A stretch of DNA of 64,000 bases from Ardenticatenaceae bacterium (GTDB taxonomy: Bacteria > Chloroflexota > Anaerolineae > Promineifilales > Promineifilaceae). Below are positions 43,535-51,022 of the stretch, in pieces. Position numbers and translations under genes: made by a program. Positions within the stretch are counted from its first letter, which is position 1. Each line of letters starts with the position of its first letter. The notes under the pieces are model-generated. The model ran no database searches. It was given only the letters and a program-made list of their open reading frames with translations, and had not been told where the DNA came from. The stretch is taken from contig JASJCR010000020.1 of NCBI GenBank assembly GCA_030065875.1, positions 1-64,000 of the forward strand. The letters run 5' to 3'.

Positions 43535-44995
43535 TTAATCCAGCGGCCGAAATTGATCAAAACAGCGGTTTGAAGATCGCAGATCAATCGGTTTAAAGGT
43601 CATAAACTTTTGCTGCCACCACGGCAGCGGTTCAACCAGCGGTGGCCAGTCGGCCGCGCGGGCCAATTCGAGCTGATCTCCCTGGTAAGCAATGGTGATC
43701 GCCGTGTCAGGGTGGGCACTCATATATTTGCGCAGCGCCAGAAAAGAAACCGCCAGATCGTTATCAACATAGTAATCAAGCTCTTCAGCACTCGTCGATA
43801 CAATCACAACCGGATCGGACATCCCTTCGGTTAATGAAAAGGCCGGCAGGACCCAATGGTTGGTTTGACCCTCAAACGTTCGCAAATTGCTGTACATGTC
43901 AAACCCACGGCCGCGACGGGTTTCCCCATAAGCCATAAAACCATTCACCACCATCAGCAGAGGCAGCACCATCAAGAGCAGCGGCCGCACCCGCCACATC
44001 CCCGTTTCCGGAAGGCGGCTCTCTTCCCGGCCAAAGCGCCAGATGAGCCAAATAATCGCTCCCCCATAAACATACCAGATCGCCTGATTAAGAATAAAGG
44101 CAATGACCTGTAAGGATTCAATGCCAAAACCAGGGGCAACGGCCAGAAAAGTGATCAATGCCAGACCAACCACCTCGACAAGCCTGCGTCTTGATGGCCC
44201 TAAGCGGTTGTTAAGTTCCCGATCGACCCAATCTGCGAAGGCAGCCGGCAAAAATAAAACAAACAGCGCAATTAACAAACTTGAAAAATCGTAAAAATGC
44301 CGCACCCAGTCCACCGCCAGGACAAAATGAAAGGTGATCCCCAACAGGGCTCCCCAATATCGGGTTCGGCGAAAAACCAGCAGTTCCGGCACGGCCGACT
44401 CAATCGCCCACGATCCGATAATTGCCGCCCATTGGAATAAAGGCATGGCCATGAGGGAGGATAATCCAAATGAAGAGGCGCTGATTTGGGCCAAAAACAC
44501 CCCACAGCTGACCGCAGGATCAAAAAAGTCGCTGTTCCATTTGGCAAAGGCGGCAAAACTGTAAAAGGCGATTAAAGTCCAGCGGCCGGTGGGGGCAAAA
44601 ATTTTCCAAAATTTATTTCGATCAAAATGCCAGCCGCCGCGCCAGCTCATCCCAAGAACAGCTAATATTCCTGCATTTACTGCGGCGGTCACAATCCAAT
44701 GATTGCTGACCTGGGGGAAAGCCAACCAAAAGACGACAATTTGCAGTACGGCCATTATCCCCAGAGCCATTTCGCGACGGGTAGCCACCAAAACGACGGC
44801 CGCCAAAGCGGTCATAACGCTGAATAATGGCACCAGTTCCAGGGTAGACCAGGCTGAAATTGTTTGAAAGTCCCCAAATAGGTGAAATAAAATTGCCATC
44901 CCCCAGAGGACGGCAAATAGAGAATACCAGTATGATTGAGGTTCAGGTTGATCCTCGTTTACGACAGTTGGGTCAATGCTGTTCGTGACCTTCAT
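43535..44995 (-). CDS. HTTM/vitamin-K-carboxylase-like membrane protein
   Basis: 486 residues from the ATG at 44995, which has AGAGGTGAT just upstream; a start at 45064 would overlap the previous gene by 92 bp. About nine helices cover residues 22-365, then a soluble C-terminal domain of about 120 residues. A-F-A-K-W-N-S-D-F-F-D and F-H-F-V-L-A-V-D-W-V-R-H resemble the HTTM domain found in proteins related to vitamin-K-dependent gamma-carboxylase. I cannot confirm catalytic residues. The start overlaps the end of the CNNM/CorC gene by 23 bp, so all three minus-strand genes form one operon. Confidence 0.6.
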   Translation of the reverse strand: MKVTNSIDPTVVNEDQPEPQSYWYSLFAVLWGMAILFHLFGDFQTISAWSTLELVPLFSVMTALAAVVLVATRREMALGIMAVLQIVVFWLAFPQVSNHWIVTAAVNAGILAVLGMSWRGGWHFDRNKFWKIFAPTGRWTLIAFYSFAAFAKWNSDFFDPAVSCGVFLAQISASSFGLSSLMAMPLFQWAAIIGSWAIESAVPELLVFRRTRYWGALLGITFHFVLAVDWVRHFYDFSSLLIALFVLFLPAAFADWVDRELNNRLGPSRRRLVEVVGLALITFLAVAPGFGIESLQVIAFILNQAIWYVYGGAIIWLIWRFGREESRLPETGMWRVRPLLLMVLPLLMVVNGFMAYGETRRGRGFDMYSNLRTFEGQTNHWVLPAFSLTEGMSDPVVIVSTSAEELDYYVDNDLAVSFLALRKYMSAHPDTAITIAYQGDQLELARAADWPPLVEPLPWWQQKFMTFKPIDLRSSNRCFDQFRPLD

Positions 44996-46412
44996 AATCA
45001 CCTCTATTGCGACTGCGATGCTGAGGTGGAAAATGAATTCGAGCGCGTTCAACGGCCAAACCATCGACGCTTACAACTGTGATTTGAGCGCGACCAAATT
45101 TACAGCCGTCTCCGGGAACCGGTGGCCGGCCGATAAGCGTCACGATGACTCCCCCGATAGTCTCAACATCTGGCAATTCGCTGTTATCATCTACGATAAT
45201 CCCTTTTACGAGGAGATCCGATAGCAAATAGGTACCGGCTACCTCAACCAGACCGACATCGAGTTCGATAAATGGCTCGCTTTCAATATCAAATTCGTCG
45301 CGGACCTCCCCCACAACCTCTTCGATTAAATCTTCAAGCGTCACCACACCAGCCAATCCCCCCACCTCGTCGATCACCACGGCCATGTGAATCCGTTCTC
45401 TACGGAACAGGGCCAGCATGTCTTCAACGAGTTCATCCTGTGGCACAACCGGCACGGGCGACATGACCTGCCGGATTTCAAACTCAGCCTGTTGATTGAG
45501 GGCATGGGCAACAAGATCGCGCATGTGCAATATTCCCACGATGCGATCGCGATTGTCCTCATAGATGGGAAAGCGCGTGTGGTTGCTTTGGGCCGCCATG
45601 CGCATCATATCCTGTACCGGCATATCGATGGTCATCGCCTCAACGCGCGGGCGGGGGGTCATCACCTGACCGACACGACGATCGCTGAAGTCAAAGATAT
45701 TGAGGATAATTTCTTCCTCTTCCTCATTGAGCAATCCGCTTTCGGCGCTTTCTGACACGATTTGCTCGATCTCTTCAGTTGAGTGAGGGCGCGGCTGCGC
45801 TGGCGGCAGCTGTAGTAACTTAAGAAGCATGTTGCCGATGGCGTTTAAGGTCCCTACCAGAGGGGCTAAAATCAGCTGGCTCAACCGCATCGGCCTGCTT
45901 AGGGCTATCGCCGTACCGGAGGCATTAGAGAGCGCAATCGCTTTGGGAACCATTTCTCCAATCACCATGTGCAAATAGGTCAGCAGACTTAAAACGAGAA
46001 TATAGGAGACGGTATGAACCGAGTCGCCGGTGAGATTAAACCACTGCTGCAGATAAGGCTCAATCAGATGGGCAATAGCCGGTTCAGCATACATGCCCAA
46101 CCCCAGAGAAGCGATGGTAATTCCCAGCTGAGCGGTGGCGATATAGCGGTCTTGCTTCTCCGGTTCAACCAGGGTCTCCAGCAGCTTTACCGCTTTGGCA
46201 TCTCCTTCATCAGCCAGGGTTTCTACTCGACTCGGCCGGGACCCGATAATGGCAAATTCCGCAGCAACATAAAGGCCGTTGACGGCGATTAAAATGCCGA
46301 TAATCACGAGCGGCACGATCCATGCGGTTACCCCTGCGGCCGGATCGCTTTCGGCCGCAACGATTATCGCCAGACTTACGGCTGGTGTTAGCAGGAGGAT
46401 CTTACTCATCAT
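44973..46412 (-). CDS. CNNM/CorC (HlyC) family membrane protein, copy 2
   Basis: 479 residues: a DUF21/CNNM membrane domain at about 30-215, a pair of CBS domains at about 235-355 (with V-M-T-P-R-P-R-V and V-T-L-E-D-L-I-E-E), and a CorC_HlyC C-terminal domain at about 380-465. Characterised relatives move Mg or Na across the membrane, with CBS domains sensing nucleotides. The first ATG is used; the coding sequence overlaps the paralogue upstream by 11 bp. The pair could form a heteromer. Confidence 0.88.
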   Translation of the reverse strand: MMSKILLLTPAVSLAIIVAAESDPAAGVTAWIVPLVIIGILIAVNGLYVAAEFAIIGSRPSRVETLADEGDAKAVKLLETLVEPEKQDRYIATAQLGITIASLGLGMYAEPAIAHLIEPYLQQWFNLTGDSVHTVSYILVLSLLTYLHMVIGEMVPKAIALSNASGTAIALSRPMRLSQLILAPLVGTLNAIGNMLLKLLQLPPAQPRPHSTEEIEQIVSESAESGLLNEEEEEIILNIFDFSDRRVGQVMTPRPRVEAMTIDMPVQDMMRMAAQSNHTRFPIYEDNRDRIVGILHMRDLVAHALNQQAEFEIRQVMSPVPVVPQDELVEDMLALFRRERIHMAVVIDEVGGLAGVVTLEDLIEEVVGEVRDEFDIESEPFIELDVGLVEVAGTYLLSDLLVKGIIVDDNSELPDVETIGGVIVTLIGRPPVPGDGCKFGRAQITVVSVDGLAVERARIHFPPQHRSRNRGDYEGHEQH

Positions 46413-47772
46413 AAGTCACGCGCTCGTCGCTAAACAAATTAAAAATTGAAGCATCTTTGAGTTTTGGTTTCCCCGGATCAGAAATTGATACCTCGGAAAT
46501 TCCCTTATCATCCATCGCTTCAACCCGCACGATGGTTGTATCGATGACGACGCTGTCGCCGACCTGTGGCTGACGGCCGAGTTCACTGATGACCAGGCCA
46601 CTCAACGTATCGACATCAGCTTCCGGCAGTTGAAGATCAAAGTACTCGTTAATGTCAGAAACCAGCCAATCCCAGCGGAAGCGGGCCAATCCCTTTTCGC
46701 CGACGTATACCAACGCCGCCTCATCATCCGATTCGTCTTGCAGCTCGCCAAAAATTTCTTCAATTAAATCTTCTAAGGTCACCAAACCGGCCGTTCCCCC
46801 AAATTCATCAAAGACAATCCCAAAATATTGCCCTGCTTTTTCCAACTTCTCCCACACGTCAGAAACCGACATCGCTTCTGGGATATGAACAATGTCGCGT
46901 ATTTCACTGCTGAGATCATCCACATCATTGACGTAGAGGCGAAACATGTCCTTGATGTGCACAAATCCTTGGATGTGATCAATGTCATTCTCAAATAGCG
47001 GAATACGGCTTTTACCGGTCTCAATCGACAGCCGCATAATTTCGGTGACGGTAGAATCAACGGGAGCGGCAATAACCCGGGTGCGATGGATCATCACCTG
47101 ACGAGCGGTTAAATCGCGCAGCCGGAAGGCGTTGCGCAGCATTTGCTTTTCTTCATCGTCGAGTAAACCAACTTCATGGCTTTCTGAAACGATTATTTCA
47201 ATTTCCTGAGGGGAATGAATGTGGCTGTGTCCTTCCTGATGATCCCGCCCGAGCAGTCGCAAAATCAAGAGGCCACTGCCGTTAAAAAAGGCGATCAGGG
47301 GAGATAACACCAGCATCGACACGCGCATGGGAATAGCCAGTGCCAGGGCAACTTGCTCGGGAAACTGGATTGAAATCGACTTGGGAAGCAGTTCACCTAA
47401 AATGACCTGCAGGGCGGTAATCAAGAGCAAGACGACGATGATACCCACCGATTCGGCCGTGGCGGTGGCAAAAACTTCGTTGACTCCCTGTAAATAACCT
47501 AAAAGGGTTTCGGCGATGACGTTTTGGCCATACATGCCCAACAGCAGTGATGAAATCGTGATCCCGATTTGGCCGGTTGCTACATAGCGATCGAGCTGAC
47601 TGCTGTCTTCCATGATCGGCAGAAGAATACCGGCCATCCGGTTCCCCCCTTCAGCCATCTGTCGAATACGCGTTTTGCGGGAAGCCACGGCCGAAAACTC
47701 GGCCGCCACATAAAGAGCATTAATCGATACGAGCAAAATAATAGTTGCCGGAATTACCAAGAACTGGATCAA
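46402..47772 (-). CDS. CNNM/CorC (HlyC) family membrane protein, copy 1
   Basis: 456 residues with the same architecture as its neighbour: CNNM membrane domain at about 1-200, CBS pair at 215-335 (V-M-I-H-R-T-R-V, then V-T-L-E-D-L-I-E-E-I), and CorC_HlyC domain at 350-430. It begins an operon of three minus-strand genes. Sequence similarity to copy 2 is clear but not close, so the duplication is old. The gap 47773-48066 upstream holds the tRNA terminator and no gene I can support. Confidence 0.88.
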   Translation of the reverse strand: MIQFLVIPATIILLVSINALYVAAEFSAVASRKTRIRQMAEGGNRMAGILLPIMEDSSQLDRYVATGQIGITISSLLLGMYGQNVIAETLLGYLQGVNEVFATATAESVGIIVVLLLITALQVILGELLPKSISIQFPEQVALALAIPMRVSMLVLSPLIAFFNGSGLLILRLLGRDHQEGHSHIHSPQEIEIIVSESHEVGLLDDEEKQMLRNAFRLRDLTARQVMIHRTRVIAAPVDSTVTEIMRLSIETGKSRIPLFENDIDHIQGFVHIKDMFRLYVNDVDDLSSEIRDIVHIPEAMSVSDVWEKLEKAGQYFGIVFDEFGGTAGLVTLEDLIEEIFGELQDESDDEAALVYVGEKGLARFRWDWLVSDINEYFDLQLPEADVDTLSGLVISELGRQPQVGDSVVIDTTIVRVEAMDDKGISEVSISDPGKPKLKDASIFNLFSDERVTYDE

Positions 47773-48066
47773 CTTAACCTCTCACAAGCAGGAAGGATAA
47801 GGGGACGGCTCCAGTTGTTTGAGCAACGACTGTCAACCCAGGGTAAGTGGTTAAGGGCAAAGTCAACTTTGCCAGGGGGAATTATGTAGTTGAGGATATT
47901 GATTCGCCAAAATGACCTGCAAGGGTCACCTTCATCATCTGCGGGCTTTATGGCAGATGCAGGCGGTGGTTCGCTTGTTGAAAACACGAGTCCCAATAAT
48001 TTCCAAAAAGAAAGTCTAATGGCAATGATAAGGTATTATAAGCCAGCAGGTCCAGCAATTTCAAGA

Positions 48067-48096
48067 CAAAAATACCTCAGCGGTGGGGCTGAGGTA
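48067..48096 (-). terminator. Rho-independent terminator of the tRNA operon
   Basis: On the minus strand TACCTCAGC, loop CCCACC, GCTGAGGTA, then TTTTTG. It lies 16 bp after tRNA-Met. Confidence 0.8.
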
Positions 48097-48112
48097 CTCA
48101 TTAACAAATAGA

Positions 48113-48184
48113 TGGGCCCGCTAGGACTCGAACCTAGAACCCATCGGTTATGAGCCGACTGCTCTGCCATTGAGCTACGGGCCC
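48113..48184 (-). tRNA. tRNA-Met (CAT)
   Basis: 72 nt, cloverleaf with acceptor GGGCCCG/CGGGCCC, anticodon loop CTCATAA, T-loop TTCGAGT and discriminator A; no encoded CCA. It has G1-C72, so it is not the initiator. tRNA-Ile2 (lysidine-modified CAT) cannot be fully excluded. Confidence 0.9.
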
Positions 48185-48213
48185 TTTTGCACAACCATCT
48201 AATTAATTAGAAG

Positions 48214-48285
48214 AGCGGGTAACGGGGCTCGAACCCGTGCATCCAGCTTGGAAGGCTGGCGCTCTACCAATTGAGCTATACCCGC
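48214..48285 (-). tRNA. tRNA-Gly (TCC)
   Basis: 72 nt including discriminator T. Acceptor GCGGGTA, anticodon loop CTTCCAA, T-arm GGGTTCGAGCCCC. No encoded CCA. Confidence 0.93.
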
Positions 48286-48346
48286 ATGATCAATTAGTAA
48301 TTAACAATGATCAAAAAGGGTATCTTTAATTATAGCCTATTTGATC

Positions 48347-48381
48347 ATTGATAATTGACCATTGTCAATTGAAAATTGTTC
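48347..48381. repeat. Heptamer array between tRNA genes
   Basis: Five units ATTGATA, ATTGACC, ATTGTCA, ATTGAAA, ATTGTTC in the spacer between tRNA-Gly and tRNA-Pro; it ends against the CCA end of tRNA-Pro. Confidence 0.6.
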
Positions 48382-48458
48382 TGGTCGGGGTAGCCAGACT
48401 CGAACTGACGACCTCTCGCTCCCAAAGCGAGCGCTCTACCAAGCTGAGCTATACCCCG
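48382..48458 (-). tRNA. tRNA-Pro (TGG) with encoded CCA
   Basis: 77 nt including CCA. C1-G72 and acceptor CGGGGTA, anticodon loop TTTGGGA, T-arm CAGTTCGAGTCTG. It is first in the tRNA operon and the only one of the three with CCA in the gene. Confidence 0.93.
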
Positions 48459-48492
48459 TCGCTTCAAATAAATAGTCAAAAGAGCGAATGGA

Positions 48493-48521
48493 AGTATACT
48501 GCCTGACGGGTCCCACGTCAA
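48493..48521 (-). promoter_or_regulatory. Promoter of the tRNA operon
   Basis: On the minus strand TTGACG (48521-48516), 17-bp spacer, TATACT (48498-48493), about 35 bp before tRNA-Pro. The spacer is GC-rich, as is common in stable-RNA promoters. Confidence 0.75.
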
Positions 48522-48601
48522 CCGCCAAAGAGATTTCTAACGGCCAAGATGATGTTTTCAAATAGCCGCTCGTTCGGTAAACTTGATTAGCGATATTAGC
48601 G

Positions 48602-48702
48602 CGGGTCTGCGTCCCTGATAGCTCAAGGCTTCGCCTTTCTCAGCGGTCGGCTTCATGCTGAGAAGCGCTGCAGACCGCGTTAAAAGGTCCACAGGGCCAC
48701 GC
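48602..48702. repeat. Modular GC-rich hairpin array B
   Basis: Hairpins with linkers of the GCTGAGA type, such as AAGGCTTCGCCTT and an outer pair GGTCTGC/GCAGACC. It fills the space between the tRNA promoter and the phosphoribosyltransferase gene and resembles arrays at 20832, 60243 and 61117. Confidence 0.6.
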
Positions 48703-48730
48703 TAATTTGTATGCTGTTTTAGGAGAAACT

Positions 48731-49285
48731 ATGACCAATCGAGAAACCCATACCGTCGAAATAGCCGGATTGACCCGCCATCTGCCGCTTTTTGAAGTTG
48801 CTCCGGGCGTGCGAATCGCCATATTCAACATGCTGGGTGATACCCACGTCGTTAAAGCGGCCGCCGCGGTGTTGGCCGAACGGCTAAAAACGTCGCAGGG
48901 AGAAGTTTTACTGACGGCCGAGGCAAAGAGCATGCCTCTCGTGTATGAAATGAGTGCCTTGATGGGCCTGCCTTATGTGGTGCTGCGAAAAAGTTATAAG
49001 AGCTATATGGGTGAGGCGATAAGCGCCACAACTGTCTCGATAACGACCGGCAAGGAGCAAACCTTGTATCTCGATGAAAAAGATAGACATTTGGTCACCG
49101 GAAAAAAAGTAATCATCCTCGATGACGTCATCAGCACCGGCAGCACGCTCAAGGGGATGGAAAATGTGGTCACCACCGCCTCCGGCACGGTCACGGAAAT
49201 TGCGGCCGTTTTCACCGAGGGAGAGGCTGATTGGTCACACATCCTGGCCCTGGGAAATTTGCCTGTCTTTGTCAATGAAGATTGA
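48731..49285 (+). CDS. Adenine-phosphoribosyltransferase-like enzyme
   Basis: 184 residues from the ATG at 48731, which has AGGAG 5 bp upstream; an ATG at 48707 lacks one. The PRPP-binding motif V-I-I-L-D-D-V-I-S-T-G-S-T near residue 125 and the N-terminal G-D-T-H-V pattern fit the type I phosphoribosyltransferase family, nearest to Apt. It would make a nucleotide from a purine base and PRPP in salvage. Sequence past the core (I-A-A-V-F-T-E-G) is Apt-like; xanthine or regulatory (PurR-type) roles are alternatives. The hydantoinase B gene begins 13 bp after the stop. Confidence 0.8.
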   Translation: MTNRETHTVEIAGLTRHLPLFEVAPGVRIAIFNMLGDTHVVKAAAAVLAERLKTSQGEVLLTAEAKSMPLVYEMSALMGLPYVVLRKSYKSYMGEAISATTVSITTGKEQTLYLDEKDRHLVTGKKVIILDDVISTGSTLKGMENVVTTASGTVTEIAAVFTEGEADWSHILALGNLPVFVNED

Positions 49286-49298
49286 CCAAAAGGCGATC

Positions 49299-50918
49299 AT
49301 GGACTCAGCAACCCTCTCCATTTTTAACAATCTTTTTTCTTCTGTGGCAGAAGAGATGGGGGTCACCCTTGAACAAGCCGCCTACAGCCCCAATATCAAG
49401 GAGCGGCTTGATTTTAGCTGTGCTGTCTTCCTAGGGGACGGCCGAATGCTGGCCCAGGCGGCCCACATTCCGGTTCATTTGGGGGCGATGCCGGCATCCG
49501 TTCAGGCCGCAATTACCGAGTGCGCCCCATTCGCTCCCGGTGATGTGGTGATGCTCAACGATCCTTATCTCGGCGGCAACCACCTGCCGGACATCACCAT
49601 GGTTTCCCCCGTCTTTGTTTCCCCACCATCCGCCAACACCCATCACCCATCACCAAATACCCGCCACCCTTCCCCCGAATTCTTCGTCGCCTCCCGAGCC
49701 CATCACGCCGATGTAGGGGGTATGTCTCCCGGTTCGATGCCCCTCTCACGAGAGCTGTACCAGGAAGGGGTGATTATTCCCCCGATCAAAATCGTCGCTG
49801 CCGGAAAACGCAACGAAGCGGCCTGGAAACTGTTTTTGCGGAACGTGCGCACGCCGGTCGAGCGGGCCGGCGACGCAGCCGCCCAAATTGCGGCCCATAC
49901 AATTGGAGCCAAACGACTGCTGGAAATTGTGACTCGCTATGGTTTAGAAGAAACCATGGTTCAGGCCCGGTCGCTGATCGCCTACGCCTCGCGGCTAACT
50001 GAAGCAGCCATTGCCAAAATTTCGGCCGGCACATACGTTTTCACCGATTATTTGGACAACGATGGGCAATCGGAAAATCCAATTCCCATATGCGTGACCC
50101 TAACCGCGGCCGAGAAGCGGCTCACGGTTGATTTTTCCGGCACCTCTCCGGCCGTGCGGGGCAACCTCAATACCGTCCCGGCGGTGGCCGAATCAGCCGT
50201 CGCTTACTGCGTACGCTGTATCGCCCTGGCTCTGCTCGATGCCGATCTACCCATGAACGATGGCGCCTTTGCCCCGGTTGAGGTCATCTGCCCGGAAGGC
50301 AGCCTCGTGAACCCCCGGCCGCCGCATGCCGTGGCCGCCGGCAACGTCGAAACGTCTCAGCGCATCACGGATGCCGTTTTCGGGGCGTTTGCCCAAGCCC
50401 TCCCAACCCTCATTCCTGCCGCCAGCCAGGGCACAATGAACAACTTCACCTTTGGCGGGGTCACCGCCGACGGGCCATTTGCTTACTACGAAACCAACGG
50501 CGGGGGATTGGGGGCCGGTCCCGCGGCCGTCGGTGGCAGTGGCATGCACGCTCATATGAGCAATACCCTAAACACCCCGATTGAAGCCCTTGAAGTGACA
50601 TTTCCTATTCGCGTCCACCAATACGCTTATCGAGCGCACTCCGGAGGAAAAGGACGCCATCGCGGGGGCAACGGGCTGATTCGGGAAATGGAGTTTTTGG
50701 CACCGGTTAACGCGACGATTATGAGCGAACGACGCGAGCGAGGTCCATACGGGCTTGAGGGTGGTGAAGATGGGTTGCCCGGCCGAAATTTGTTGATCCG
50801 CGACGGTCAGGAAAAATTGCTGCCGGGGAAAATCACCCTTGATCTGGAGCCGGGCGACCGCATCCAAATCAAAACGCCAGGTGGGGGTGGGTGGGGTAAT
50901 TCCCCGGAAAATAGATAG
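49299..50918 (+). CDS. hyuB: Hydantoinase B/oxoprolinase-family subunit
   Basis: 539 residues from the ATG at 49299. Earlier in-frame starts lie inside the preceding gene and would give unrelated sequence. N-D-P-Y-L-G-G-N-H-L-P-D near 87-98, S-R-A-H-H-A-D-V-G-G near 132-141 and the C-terminal G-G-x-G-x-R-G-G-N-G-L-I-R and T-P-G-G-G-G-W-G are family signatures. The enzyme opens 5-membered cyclic amides with ATP, together with a HyuA partner, which is not adjacent. Residues 108-127 (S-P-P-S-A-N-T-H-H-P-S-P-N-T-R-H-P-S-P-E) interrupt the family sequence and are translated heptamer repeat. Confidence 0.88.
   Translation: MDSATLSIFNNLFSSVAEEMGVTLEQAAYSPNIKERLDFSCAVFLGDGRMLAQAAHIPVHLGAMPASVQAAITECAPFAPGDVVMLNDPYLGGNHLPDITMVSPVFVSPPSANTHHPSPNTRHPSPEFFVASRAHHADVGGMSPGSMPLSRELYQEGVIIPPIKIVAAGKRNEAAWKLFLRNVRTPVERAGDAAAQIAAHTIGAKRLLEIVTRYGLEETMVQARSLIAYASRLTEAAIAKISAGTYVFTDYLDNDGQSENPIPICVTLTAAEKRLTVDFSGTSPAVRGNLNTVPAVAESAVAYCVRCIALALLDADLPMNDGAFAPVEVICPEGSLVNPRPPHAVAAGNVETSQRITDAVFGAFAQALPTLIPAASQGTMNNFTFGGVTADGPFAYYETNGGGLGAGPAAVGGSGMHAHMSNTLNTPIEALEVTFPIRVHQYAYRAHSGGKGRHRGGNGLIREMEFLAPVNATIMSERRERGPYGLEGGEDGLPGRNLLIRDGQEKLLPGKITLDLEPGDRIQIKTPGGGGWGNSPENR
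49620..49679. repeat. Heptamer array translated in frame inside hyuB
   Basis: CACCCAT and CACCCAT-like units, the reverse complement of GGTGATG/GGTGTTG arrays at 33341 and 53832, inserted at a whole number of codons between the conserved P-V-F-V and F-F-V-A-S-R. In this orientation the array has no stop codon. Confidence 0.75.
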
Positions 50919-50951
50919 GAGGCAGGTTACTTTAAAGCATTTTCCGGGAAA

Positions 50952-50979
50952 TTGTGTATCCTCAATTCTCTGGTATGAT
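50952..50979 (+). promoter_or_regulatory. Likely promoter of ppc
   Basis: TTGTGT, 16-bp spacer, TATGAT, about 43 bp before the ATG at 51023. Ribosome site AGGAAGAGGA. Confidence 0.45.
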
Positions 50980-51022
50980 TTCGTGATTACCCGCAGCCAA
51001 AAATACAATTAGGAAGAGGAAA

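Noticed and set aside
47890..48111. 73-codon plus-strand frame before the tRNA genes
   Set aside because: It runs through the tRNA terminator hairpin and has no supporting features.
48113..48184. Initiator tRNA-Met
   Set aside because: Position 1 pairs with 72 (G-C) and the initiator-specific C1-A mismatch is absent.
49122..49298. Longer N-terminus of hydantoinase B
   Set aside because: It lies inside the phosphoribosyltransferase gene in another frame and does not resemble the family; D-S-A-T-L after 49299 does.
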